From Epiperipatus broadwayi (Eukaryota; Onychophora; Udeonychophora; Euonychophora; Peripatidae): a DNA stretch of 64,000 nt. The stretch is from assembly GCA_028023455.1 (NCBI GenBank), contig JAQFVV010006355.1:122001-186000 (forward strand), written 5' to 3'. Position 1 is the first letter of the stretch; each line of letters begins with the position of its first letter. The translations under genes were made by a program, and so were the position numbers. The notes beneath the pieces were generated by a model that was not told the DNA's origin, ran no database searches, and was given only the letters and a program-made list of their open reading frames with translations. Shown piece by piece: positions 36,000 through 48,113 of this stretch.

Positions 36000-36960
36000 A
36001 CTCAGCTGAACCAAAACTGAATTTAAACCCAACTCAACAGCTCAGATAGCAGAAATCGACGGCACAGTGCGATGCGCCAAGAACTAGCTCCACGGTTGGT
36101 GAGGACTAGAGACCCTTGCACTGACAAGAATATCTAATAATTAATTACTTTGAATACTTTTGAAATCAAATCATATGTATGTTCGGGTTGCCAACACAGA
36201 TAGCGGGTATGAACATTTAAATAATTATAAAAAAGAATGATGAACTAAGAAACCAAGTATGTTAGAAATATTTAATAAGAATAATAATATGTTTTGTTCA
36301 ATAAAATATAGATTGCATTAGTTACCTCTAGTCTTTAAATAATTTATAAATATAATAAGAGTGGCGGTCCTTATCATATGCCAACAAGAATTACACAACA
36401 TGGGATTCTATGTCTATGCCCCCAACGAGAAATATAAAGGCAGATAAAGGTATTCATTAAGAACGGAAATGATTGTTCTAATTTTATTACGGTGGAATGT
36501 GAGATTTATTTTCACATTCGGAAATCTATTCATGAAGAGCAAAATGTATTTTAAGGCATAACTTTAATCTTGATTTGAAAACGAATTTAAACTAAATATA
36601 TTTGAGAATTGGTTCGACTTTAATTTAAATCACTTCATCACGAATTACGAGCGCGGAGCGGGTTTTACCGGAACAAAGATGCAATGGTACTGACGAATTA
36701 CAAGGCAGAGAGTAAAATTGAAAGATGATCGCTAGTCGATGATCGAAGTCCTATGGCGGCTTGCATTTGGCAAGTCTTACGCCCTTTGACTAATGAATCG
36801 GAAAGGAAGTACTTTCTTCCTCGAGAAATTTAAATGAGAATATGATCACCGACCAGCCTAACGGAGCGGAAGATGGCCCTACGTCAGCAACATTTGATGA
36901 TGATGACTTGATAGTCATCGTTGAAAAATAAAACCCATGTAGAATGCTCTACGTGATGAC
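36000..36960. other. Segment richer in G/C, identity unknown
   Basis: Composition is visibly more balanced than the surroundings (GACGGCACAGTGCGATGCGC, ACGAGCGCGGAGCGGG, TATGGCGGCTTGCATTTGGC). Only short frames are open. One, read from about 36802 to a stop near 36931, ends with an acidic tail containing NGAEDGPTSATFDDDDLIVI. It may be a solo LTR, a decayed retroelement or an unspliced gene fragment; I could not decide. Confidence 0.4.
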
Positions 36961-37299
36961 TTGACCAATTAATTAAAGTCAAACGAGCTTTTATCGAACT
37001 ATTTTAAAACATTTATAAACTATATTAATTATGCCCTAATATCGTGCCCTTCCTGAATATTAATATAAAATAACAAAGTGGAATTAAAATACATTTAACC
37101 CTTTATCGACCTTTTTGCAAAACATTTTAAATATATATATATGGATAAATAAATCAATATTAGTGAGGCAAGAAATAACATTTTAACATTACGTGAGTAT
37201 ATAAACACTTGTAACTTAGGAGCTGGGGACATAGGTGAAAAATTGAGCTAATAATTTATGATTAGCTAATTATAAAAATAGTAAACGTATAATATTTTC

Positions 37300-37421
37300 T
37301 TTCGACTCGATGATTAATAGAACTTATAAATTTAGTTCTAATGGGCGAGAATAACTATTCAAAATTTATATTATATTATTTGTGTGAGGCAAATAGAACC
37401 AAGGAGCTCATCGAGTCGAAA
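37300..37421. repeat. Inverted 14-bp repeat around a 94-bp spacer
   Basis: TTTCGACTCGATGA at 37300-37313 and its exact complement TCATCGAGTCGAAA at 37408-37421. This could be the ends of a tiny MITE or a chance stem. The 73-residue open frame at 37341-37562 overlaps it and resembles nothing I know. Confidence 0.5.
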
Positions 37422-38256
37422 AATTATTGGCATATAATTTTAAATACGACATTAATAAAGCACACTAACATATATATATTAAACGAACCGCCAGGTAAGA
37501 AAAGAAAAAGTTTAAAGACTAGAGATTTAAAGAATTCACGAGATAAATTTACAGTAGCATGAATAAAAGGTTTTATAAAAATTGTTACATTAAAGAATAA
37601 AGAGCTCTTAAATAGGAGGAGAGTAAAATAAAGTTCGAACTGGCCAGAAAGTTTAACGTTCATTATAGAAATATATTACCCTTCCGTGCTTGTCCTTAAG
37701 TTACTCCTCCAAGTTGTTGAAAACGTAGGCATCATTGGTTGACTACTGGATCAGTATTTTAGTAGATTCATAATTTTAGCAGAATGATCGGTCCGGAAAA
37801 AGGTTCAGCAGATCCATTGAAGATTTCTCAGGACTTTAGGAACCATAGCCAGATTCCTGATGTTCTAGCCCTCTATCATGATGAAATACAATTTTTATAC
37901 GCACAGAGTTCACTCACTACTCTACAATCAAAACTAGCCTTTTCTTTTCAGGGCTATATATCTACTGTTCACTGATGCCTCCGGCTAGCGCTCATTTTCT
38001 TATCAATCTCTTTTTTTTTTAATTAGATGTTTTCAGAAACATTCCTTCGATAAGCTTTCAAACTAATTTGTGAATTCCTTTCCTAATTAGAAAATGAATT
38101 CTTAAAGTCTGAAATGATTTTAATTAAAAATTGAATTCTTATCTTTTTTATTAATAAAACTTTACTGTTGTTTTTGAGAATTTGAAAGCCTATGGAAAGA
38201 ATGTAGCTTTTAATCCAAAACTTTACAAATTATTTTAAAGGTGAAAAAAACAAGTA

Positions 38257-38490
38257 TTCCCGATGCAATGAAACCCTCGAACAATTATACACATTTAATA
38301 TTTACAAATATATATACGCACAATCCACGTAATTTAATGTATATAAATTCATGAATATTTTATCATGAATTTATTTAGAGAATTGATCAAATTTAAACTA
38401 AACTAATTAATTTTAATACGCATTTGAAATAAATTATTTATTATGGAAATTAGCGTGGATTGAACGTATAAAGCCCCATTGCATCGGAAA
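38257..38490. repeat. MITE-like element, about 235 bp
   Basis: TTCCCGATGCAATG at the left end is mirrored by CATTGCATCGGAAA at the right end. A second inner pair (ACAATCCACG and CGTGGATTGA) extends the terminal inverted repeats. The interior is A/T-rich and non-coding. No certain target duplication. Confidence 0.7.
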
Positions 38491-38869
38491 TTTAAGGTTA
38501 GTATTAGGGTAAATAACATGAAGCTAGGATCGAACTCAGATCCGACTGCTTCAATAAACAATTTTATTAATTTTATCTTTTCTCATAACAGCCTAAATAA
38601 ATAGATCTCTAATATGTGATTACTCAAATATAACATTAACATTATGTATTGAAATTAAATAAAATAAATTGATAACATATTTTATCAATTATTTAAATTA
38701 ATAATTCTTATAACTAAAGTGTGGGTAGGTTCATAAGTTAAAAATACTATAATTTTAGAAGCATTTTTTATGATTCAATTTAAATATCAAACATTTTAAT
38801 AATGATTATTTTATTACCATTGCCAAAGATATATATATCCACTAATAAACAAATAAAACTGAACCACCT

Positions 38870-40830
38870 TAAAGACCCCAAGGATAAATAAAATTACAAG
38901 GAGGATAACAATAATAATCCAAACAATATTATTTTATTTAAAGTATATTCTTTATTAATAACACAAATTTTATATACACTTTTTACAAACAAACCACATG
39001 GTTTAACTATCAGATATACATAATAATTATTTTACTCTACTTTAAAAACACTACCCTATAGAAATGCATCACTATATATCCAGGTCTTCTATAAATATTT
39101 TTGATTTAGATTATCAATCCCACACTTCACATAGTGTCGGCATACATCCACACCATATTTTGACCATAATTTTTTTCGATAGGTATCTTAGGTATTGATT
39201 AAAGTATTTGCTCCAATCTTTATCTAGTTTTTTTAACCAGTTATACTTTTTATTATCATAGATCGCATTACATCTTATGGACCATATTGTTTTCAATGTA
39301 TGTATTATTGCCAATGTGTTATGCGGGTTAAAGTTCACAAAGTTTCTTTTTACTATTTTATTTAAGTTTATTACTGGTTTATGAAACACTTTATTTCTAA
39401 TGTGCCAGAGGGCTTTACACTCCTCAAATAAGTGCAACAAGCTATCTTCCTTTATTTTACATAATACACATATTGGTTCCAAGTTCATATGGAGCCTACT
39501 ATTCAGCAGGGCCTTAGTAGGAAGGAGCCCATTTAGTAACCTAAACGTAAACCTAATGTACGATTGAGGTGCATATATCTGTTGTAATTTCTTCAATATA
39601 TTATTTATATTTAATCCAGGTAAAAATCCTTCTATACTTCGTGCATTACGTCCCTGGTTTTTTATCTCTCTATATTTAACCCCTTCCAAACTAATCAAGT
39701 CTAGATTGTCCTGTAAATCCTTGTATGCTATCCACAGATCGGCAAAAAAGGATCTCCTTTCTTTCCCTATTTCATGGTAGACATTAACTTCAATCAGTGG
39801 AGGGTCAAAGCATTTTCTTTAATGACATTTATATATGTCTTAGCTTTGATAAACATAATATATTCTTTTAGGTCAATTAAGTTGAGACCTCCCTTATTAA
39901 TAGGTAGCTGTAATGTTGAGATCGAAACTAGACTAGTTGCCCTTCCCCATATATATTTCTTTGCCATTCTATAGATCTTATTTGTTGTTGTGTTATAGAG
40001 GTCAATCCATGGGGTGTAATAGTTCAATATACCCATTGTTATGGCATTAAATACTCTAGCCCTTGTAACTTCATAAAGTTTTAATGATGAGAAATTGTTT
40101 ATCCTCATGACTATCTTTTCTATAATTAACTTATTTAAATATCTGTTAATTGAGGTCTTTGAGTTATATAATGGTATTCCTAGAAAATCTGTCGGCGTGG
40201 CAAGGAATTCACAGGGCATTTTTCTTCCTGTGGCAATTGCCACGCCGCAGATTTGCCAGTTGAACAGAAGATCAGTTTGTTCTTGAAATTTATTGAGTAT
40301 GCTCATCACAACATGGATGTTGTAGGCATTTTGAAAAATTATAATTAGATCATCAATAAAGGCAACAACTCCTACCTTCACCCCAAGATGCGGTAAATAT
40401 ATACCTGTAACCTTACCTTCTATATCTTTTACTAGAGGATCTATATATATTGCAAAAAGCAATGCAGGCAATGGTGAACCCTGGGGAATCCCTTTTTTGG
40501 GGATAAAGAAATCAGATTGCTTCATATAATTTTTAATTGAAATCCTGTTATTACTAATGTAGTTTTCAATTGCGTTTATCAACATACCATGTTCAGGTAT
40601 TAATTCCAATAAATTATTTATCAAATAGGACCAATTCACCAAATCAAAAGCTGATCTAAAGTCAATCTTCACAGCATAATACTGAGTCAATCCCAGCTCT
40701 TTGGCATATTTCACAGCTTCTTGAATTTTCATTGCTGCATTGATAGCACGTCTACCCTTGACTGCATGATGTGCCTTCGAAATCTTAGAGAAACAATATT
40801 ATAAACTAACCTCTTTTGTATACAAATATA
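38870..40830 (-). mobile_element. 5'-truncated LINE with RT and zf-RVT domains
   Basis: The minus strand carries the C-terminal two thirds of a LINE ORF2 and an A/T-rich 3' end. It is cut at about 40.8 kb, so the endonuclease is missing. It ends about 140 bp before the hAT element that begins at 40968. No tail or target duplication was resolved. Confidence 0.8.
39114..40800 (-). pseudogene. LINE reverse transcriptase and zf-RVT, single frameshift
   Basis: Non-LTR retrotransposon RT, which would copy LINE RNA at a nicked target. From the N side: KAHHAVKGRRAINAAMKIQE; AVKIDFRSAFDLVNWSYLI ('D-x-x-x-A-F-D-x-[VI]'); KKGIPQGSPLPALLFAIYID ('G-x-x-Q-G-[SC]-P-L-S-P'); GVVAFIDDLIIIFQN, where FIDD replaces the usual F/Y-A-D-D but both aspartates remain; then, C-terminal, NGLLPTKALLNSRLHMN and CVLCKIKEDSLLHLFEEC, a zf-RVT Cys/His motif. 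Near 39.81 kb one frameshift separates the 312-residue RT frame from the 194-residue C-terminal frame; otherwise the reading frame is intact, so this copy is the least decayed retroelement in the window. The clade is uncertain (L1/Tx1-like by the zf-RVT arrangement). Confidence 0.85.
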
Positions 40831-42160
40831 CATATTCAATTCATTTAGACTTTAAACTGGCCATCCTGTAAAGAAAATGAAGACACTTTTCCTATCCTAA
40901 ACGAGAAGCACGTATTCAGAACAACAGTACTACATTATCTGAATACAACTGATACACTATTTTAGGCAGGGCTGGTGGAAGCGGGCATGCAACGCATGCT
41001 AGGCATGTGGGCGCTGGCAGAAGGAGGCGCCATCACTGAGAGATTAGCATCTGAAAAAGAAGGCGCCATCCCTGAGAAATTAAAACTCTACTAACAAAAA
41101 TACTCACATTTGAAGAATATTATTCTCAAATGTTTATTTACAAAAATTATTGAGAGTAGATTATTGAAAATCATATGAAGTCATATTATATCTTATTAAA
41201 TGACATACACAAGCAGGCCTGCACACAAGCTCTGCTTAATATTAAAAATATAAAACAATCAAATCTATTATTTATCATGAACAATAAACTAAACATAAAG
41301 TTTATTATATTACAAATTTCATATTGTAATGTTTATATATATTTAGTACTGCTTATAGTAAACTATAAGTAACTTTCTGCTAGCAAATATATTAATAAAC
41401 ACACACTAAAAGTATTATAAATTAGAACTTATGTATGTATATGCGTATATATATATTAGATCATGTACATAATTTTGAAATCGTAAGAAACGATTATAAT
41501 ATTGCAAAATAAAACATTTTCTAATTTTTTATTTAAATAATAATCGATATAAATATTCGAACGTGTATGTAATATATATTATAGGTATAATTCCAGTAAA
41601 CTTTATATAATTTTCAGTTTACTTTTTATTTTATATATTTTAATCGTTGTCAAAAGTCTATTTTTTCTGCATACTAATTAGGTTTGCAAATTAATTACAT
41701 ACGTTTGCTTATGATGTTTATCACAAATTTTAAAATCTTAGTAAGAACTTGTAAACAATAATTATAATCCCAGGAAATTTTCTATTGAAATCGCAAATCA
41801 GGCCTGGCAGGCCACCTGTGTTAATTAGAAAAATATATGATAACAAAAGAAAATCTTGCCAATGGTAAAACTAAAATGTTCAATCAAGCGTAAAAACTGG
41901 ACACTTGAGTTATTTTAAAACCTGACCATTTTTAATGTCAATGGCTGAATATTTCCAATTTATTAGCTGCCTTTTTTAGGTAAACAAGTTAAACAACTTC
42001 TTCCCCTCCGCGTATAGAGTTTTGTATTTTAGCGCAAGAAGTAATTTGTGTTGGACATCTAAATTAGCGATATATAATCTTAAGTATTAAGATACATGAT
42101 GTAAATATATAAATTAGAGTCCGTATTTATTTATTTATTACATTTGAAAATTATTTTAAA

Positions 42161-44658
42161 GTGGCGTTCATGAGTAAAAGTAATATGGAATCAAAAACTA
42201 AGAAAAAACTATCCGGTGCACAAAATCGTAAACGCCAAGCTGAAAAAATAGCAAACATTAAAAAACAAAGTGGATCACTTAATAAATATCTTAAAATATC
42301 AACTGCTTCTGAAATAGCTTATACTCAACAAGAACCAGAACCGTGCACATCATCTAGATCACAGGAACTGTTGAAAATATTGAACAAGATTTTAGTAAGA
42401 AACAGTTAAGTGACAACAAAGTCATTGTGCCAATATCATATCAAATGTGTACAAATTTAGAAGATCCAGCTGAATGGAATAAAATCGATGACAAACTACA
42501 TGTTATTTTAGTAGAAATGGGGCCTGTTCAAAAGAAAGATCGGAAGATCGTCGTGAGCGTCATGGCCGTAAATTTTCTGATGTATATTATAATAGAAAAA
42601 TGGAAAACGGAGAAGTAGTTTTTCGAAAATGGCTTATTTATTCCGAAATTTTGAACTCTGTGTTTTGCTTTTGTTGCAAAGTTTTGGATCTACTGAATCT
42701 AGCCTCATAGAAGGATACAATAATTGGAGAAATTTAAGTACAACTTTACACAGACATGAAACTAGTATGGCTCACATGAAAAGTTTATTGAATTGGAATA
42801 AACTTGAGAAAAGATGGAAAAAAAAAATTACTATTGATTGTCAATCTCAAAATTTATATGAAATGGAAAAGAAACATTGGAGGAGTGTTTTGGAACGGCT
42901 GATTGAAATTATCAAATTCCTTGGTAGTCAAAATTTAGCATTTCGTGGATCATCTGATAAATTATACGAAAAAAAGAGCGGAAATTTTTAAAATTAATTG
43001 AATTATTTGTGAAGTTTGATCCTGTTATGGAAAATCATGTTGAGAGGGCCCTAGATCAAAACAATAGAGTACATTATTTGAGCAAAGATAGCCAAAATGA
43101 ATTATTGGAAATTTTAAGTGCAGCAATTAGGGAAACAATTTTATTATCGATAAAGAAATCCAAATATTATTCTATTATTTTAGATTGTACACCAGATGCA
43201 AGTAAAACTGAACAAATGACCATAATTATTCGCTTCGTTTTTGTAATAATGGAACGGTTAAAATTAGAGAAAACTTTTAGGTTTCATAGATATAACAGAT
43301 TCCACTGGACGAGGTTTATGTACAACAATAATTGAACAACTGGAAAAATGGAAGATTCCCATTGAAGACATCGTGGTCAAGGGTATGATAATGGGGCCAA
43401 CATGAAAGGCAAAAAAGGCTGGACTTCAAAATTTGATTTTAACCAAAACCCTCGTGCATTTCGTACCATGTGCTGCTCATTCTTTAAACTTAATCATAAA
43501 CGATGCCGCTAAAGTCAATGTAGATACAATTGGTTTTTTTGCAATTGTTCAAAAAATATACAATTTTTTTTCATCATCTTATAAACGGTGGTCAATCCTT
43601 TTAAAATTTATTAAAACTTTAACTCTAAAACAACCATCAGAAACATGATGGGAAAGCAGAATTGATGCAATCCGGCCTCTACGGTATCAGTTGGGTGAAA
43701 TTTATGATGCACTCTATGAAATAATGAACAACGAATCTTTTAATAGAGAAATTCAACATGAAGCTCAATCACTCTGCACTAACCTTAAGGATTACAAATT
43801 TATTTATTCTTTAATAATTTGGCATGATATATTAAATAGAATAAATCCTGTCAGTAAAATGCTCCAAAATGTAAATATGAATGCTTCACTTGCTTTAGGA
43901 ATCGATCGTAAATCTAAATAAATTTTACGAGAATATCGATCAGATTCAAATTTCAAAAACATTCTCAAAATTGCAGATGAACTTAGCGAAGAGGTTGATG
44001 GAGAGAAAAATTTAAAACTGCCAAAGAAGTTCGACAACGGAAAAAAACTCGTCAATTTGATTACGAGCATCAGGACTGAAACACCTCAAATACCTGAAGA
44101 AAAATTTAAAATAAACATGTTTTTTACACTTTTAGATGTAGCGATTAATTCTTTAACAGAACGCTTTGAACTCCTCGAAGCATGTTATAATAATTTCAAT
44201 TTTCTATATAAAATATCAGAAATTAATAAGAGGCGAGTTACAAGCAAAATGCAAAAGATTTAGAAAATATTTTGAAATTTGATAACAGTAAAGATATTAA
44301 TGCTACAGATTTATTCGACGAATTATGTGCTTTTCGAAATATTTTTCAAAAGGATTTTTTAAATTCTCAAAACCCTTTAGAAACACTTAATTTTATAGTT
44401 TCTAATAATTTATCTATGCCAAACTTATCAATAGCTTTAAGAATATTATTAACATTACCTGTTAGTGTTGCAAGCGGTGAGCGCTCTTTTTCTAAGTTAA
44501 AATTAATTAAAACTTACTTGAGAACAACTATGTCACAAAAACGGCTTGTTAATTTGGCATTAATTGCTATTGAAAATGATATTTGTGCAGAACTGGAAAT
44601 AAATACAATCATATCAAGGTTTATTAATATGAAGTCAAGGAGTATAAAATTATTATAA
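42161..44658 (+). pseudogene. hAT transposase of the ZMYM1-like (DUF4371) type, broken
   Basis: The protein would cut and paste the element. Pieces in order: a basic Lys-rich N-terminus with KKKLSGAQNRKRQAEKIA (42161); NGEVVFRKWLIYSE and FCFCCKVLD (about 42.60-42.69 kb; TTF/BED-like zinc finger); WRNLSTTLHRHETSMAHMKS; DCTPDASKTEQMTIIIRFV (about 43.19 kb; DUF4371, the first catalytic Asp region); GYDNGANMKG and FVPCAAHSLNLIINDAAK (about 43.38-43.53 kb); and LPVSVASGERSFSKLKLIKT with LVNLALIAIENDI (about 44.46-44.58 kb), the hAT C-terminal dimerisation block. At least six frame changes or stops separate them (for example near 42410, 42990, 43335, 43650, 43921 and 44265). All domains are still present, so loss is by point decay rather than deletion. 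Confidence 0.9.
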
Positions 44659-44806
44659 TTATAATATGTTTTGTAATGCATTTACTTTTTTTAACTGTAT
44701 TTTCTTTTTTTTTAATATTAAAAATTATTTATTTACATTGCCTTGCTTGTTTCCCTTAGAAAGATTTTGTACACTAATATTTATAACATGTAGGTGGTAT
44801 ACATTA

Positions 44807-45379
44807 AAGTGACCAGATTTTAACATTGGTAAAACGGGACACCATTGACCGGGGGGGGCTGATTAAAAATTTGGTTTATATGGAGCGTTTATATAGATAT
44901 AGCGTACATTAATAATAATAAATTAAATATGTATGTTTGTAATATTATCTTTTTTTAAAATTATTTCATTTATAAATTGTAAATTTATTACAAACAGTGA
45001 CGCAAATAATAAATATGAAATTTTAAAAAAAAAAATATTTGAGATTAAAATATGTAAATGTTTTTCGAAAATTATTTTAAACATTTAAATATTTTAATCT
45101 CAAACATTATTTTTTTTTAATTTATTATATATATATATTTGAATCACTCTGTCTATTTTTAACAAACACATTATTTTTAAAATTTCTGCAAATTTTTCTA
45201 ACATCTAAATTTGCCGTGTTAAATTATATATTATTTCATACAAACCGTTTGTATGAAATAATATATAATTTAACAATCAATTTTATGCTATTTTTGATAT
45301 CAAAAATAGCATTACATCGTGCATTCTTTCTAAAAATCATGACTTTTTTAAAACGCCACGGGACACGGTCGGGTCACCT
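44807..45379. repeat. Nested non-autonomous element with three hairpins
   Basis: Lies inside the hAT 3' region. The ends AGTGACC...AAACGGGACACC and, inverted, AGGTGACCCGACCGTGTCCC suggest terminal inverted repeats. Internally there are three consecutive hairpins: 45023-45118 (imperfect, about 40-bp arms), 45218-45274 (27-bp perfect arms around CCG) and 45285-45312 (28-bp perfect palindrome). The 60-residue open frame starting at 45216 is part of the hairpins. Confidence 0.6.
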
Positions 45380-45550
45380 TAGTAAACATACATATTGACA
45401 GGGGCGCCAAAATCAAATTTGCATGCGGGCGCCTAGTACCCAGCGCCGGCCCTGATTTTAGGTATGGGTAATATCATTACATATATGTTTTCTTCATTTT
45501 TTAAATTATAAGATTAGGAGTGGTTATAAATAAATAATTTTCTATTTTAG

Positions 45551-45669
45551 ATGCAAATAGATATAAAGATGAAAACTGGCACAATATCAGAACAGACGCT
45601 ATTTTGCCTTCCAATGTTAACATTAATCTAAAGATAATAAACAATATCACATTAGCAATACAACAATCA
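45551..45669 (+). CDS. Candidate internal exon, unidentified
   Basis: TCTATTTTAG ends at 45550 as a plausible acceptor, and GTAAGA begins at 45670 as a good donor. Between them one frame (phase 1 in, phase 0 out) is open for 39 codons and reads NRYKDENWHNIRTDAILPSN before an Asn/Ile-rich stretch. I do not recognise the protein. The composition of the first half is more protein-like than neighbouring chance frames, but A/T-rich DNA produces such pairs of sites often. It lies on the same strand as the SLC5 exon but does not resemble any SLC5 segment. Confidence 0.25.
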
Positions 45670-46635
45670 GTAAGATCTTTTTTTTAATTATTATTCAACG
45701 CCTTCTCTATCTTTTGTATTACTCTTCTTTAAACAAGACAATATTTCTAAGTATATACATAAAAATTTACATAACTTATGAAGTTTCTTACATCGATGTA
45801 CTTCAAAAAGTATGTATTTAATATAAATATGTAAATATATTTCATCTATTTAATCCTTACTCTAACACATACACATGAGTTTATGTATAACTTTTAAATC
45901 ATTTTTATTTAATTTGAAAGCTCGTACTAAAATTTTATATTTTAAAATTTATATTTAAGATAAATCCAAAAAAATATTAAACAATGAATAAAATATATGT
46001 TCCAAGATCTTTTCTTGTTTTCTTTTATTCTTCCATAAAAACCAGTCATGGCATAATTAATTATCTGTCTGGTTACTTTAAACATACAGTAAAGGTATAT
46101 ATTAAAAAATTCTTAAACCTTCTTAATATGTAATATATGATAATACAACAATAAACTATTATACTGGTATTCTTTATAATTAAACATGTGAACAATTTTA
46201 TTTCATAAACTAAACAAAGTGCAAGAAAAATATGTATTTCTAGTTTTCTTTTTCTATAGACGCGCGTTTAGGTGACGTTATTTATGATGTAAAATAAAAA
46301 CAAATTAAATCAAGTTTCTTTTTTTAAAAAATTTCTTTCTTTTATGGCAGATAAAAATCTTCTAGTTTAATGTGATCCTTGCGCAAAGTTTTGTTTGTAG
46401 AAAGTATATTTAAACGTTCCCTCCCCCCTTTCATGTGGAGGAAACTTCAGATAGAGTTAAGTATGATAGTTAACGGAACTGCCTATCATCCAAGAGAAAA
46501 AGATTCTATGAAATTTTTATATTTTTTCCATAATAATACAATCTTTCATTAGCATATTGATTAAACATTTTTTTTGTTAAAATTTATCTCCTAAATTAGC
46601 TGCAAATATATATTTCATTAAAAAAATAATTTAAT

Positions 46636-48113
46636 TATAGGGGATTTGAACTCATACTTTTAAGCTCCCCACAATTATCCACTCCATCTTATACAACTGA
46701 TACATCTGACCACATACATGTCAAAAAGGTAAATGATCTCCAATATACATATTTCATGCTGAAAGAAGAACTCATCAGTTGGTCCACATCCCCATCTACC
46801 ACAAATATATACAATCAGTGCTCAGTTTATATTAAAATAGCAAATCTTCAAACTTTAATGGACAAGCTTCAATCTTTTCCACCTTCCAACTATTCAGCCA
46901 TCCATATCATTGAAAATATGAGGATGGAACACCCAAAGCCCTTATTGATACCAATATTATTGTTATACCCGTGTTGACTTTAAATCACTCTGACCCCTCA
47001 CATATAGAACCTTAATATGTCATTTAAATATATATAAAAAAGGATAGGCAAAATACAGACTGAATCTGTAATATTTAAATACATGTATATTATCAATACT
47101 AAACTTAATAAGGGATTCGAATTCAGATTTTTAAGTTCCTCACAAGCAGTTACTCCATCTTATATAATTGATACCACTCATCACATACATGTGAAAAAGA
47201 CAAATGATCTCCAATATGGATATTTCATGCTGAACTAAAACTTTTCAGTTGGTCCAGATCACAATCCCCACACATATATACAATCAGTGCTCAGTTTATA
47301 TTAAAATAGTAAATCTTTGAAATTTAATGAACAAACTTCAAGCTTCTCCAATCTCCAACTCTTCAGCCATCCATATTATTGAATATTGGAGAAGATTTAA
47401 GCTTGTCCATTAAAGTTAGAAGATTTACTATCTTAATATAAATTGAGTACTGATTGTATATGTGTGTGTTTGTATGGGATGATGATGTGGACCAACTTAT
47501 AACTGCTAGTTCGGTGTGAAATACATGTGTTGGAGATCATTTATCTTTTTCACACGTATTTAATCAGGTGTATCAATTGTATATGATAGAGTGGGTAGTT
47601 GTGAGAAGCTTAAAAGTTTGAGTTCAAGTCTCTTGTTACGTTTAGTATAGATAATATACATGCATTTAAATACTACATATTCAGCCTGTATTCTGCCCAA
47701 CCCTCTTCTATATATTGAAATGAACATATTAAGGTTTTATATGTGAGGAGTTAGAGTGTTTTAAAGTCATCATGGGTATGACATTAATATTGGCATTAAC
47801 AAGGGCATTGAGTGTTTCATTCTCAGATTTTCAATAATATGGATGGTTGAAGAGTTGGAGGGTCGAGACGATTTAATTTTTGTCCATTAACGCTCAAACA
47901 TCTACTATCTTAATATAAACTGAGCACTGATTGTATATATATATGTGGGAAATGGTATTCTGAACTAACTGATAAGTGCTAGTTCAGTACGAAATATTAT
48001 GGGAGATCATTTATCTTTTTCACAGATGTGTGATCAGATGTATCAGTTGTATAAAATGGAATGGATAATTGTGGGAAGCTTAAAAGTCTGAGTTCAAGTC
48101 CCTTATAATTACA
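46636..48113. repeat. 1.5-kb palindrome, two repeat units in each arm
   Basis: The left arm (46636-47349) and right arm (47384-48113) are inverted copies of each other around a ~34-bp loop. Each arm contains two successive units of the same family as at 33.7 and 13.8 kb, with blocks such as TATGGATGGTTGAAGAGTTG, ACTGAGCACTGATTGTATAT and AAAAGTCTGAGTTCAAGTCC (box B-like). The arms end symmetrically at TAATTATAGGGG and CCTTATAATTAC. Similarity is high along both arms with scattered substitutions. The open frame at 46756-46977 is part of the repeat. Confidence 0.9.

Larger units (their letters stand above)
40968..45454 (+). mobile_element. hAT-superfamily DNA transposon with 8-bp target duplication
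   Basis: The left end CAGGGCTGGTGGAAGCGGGC and right end, inverted CAGGGCCGGCGCTGGGTACT, form short terminal inverted repeats with extra subterminal GGCGCC motifs. ATTTTAGG lies at 40960-40967 and again at 45455-45462: an exact 8-bp duplication, the length characteristic of hAT. Inside are transposase pieces (42161-44658) and a nested element (44807-45379). Length is 4.49 kb. Confidence 0.93.
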
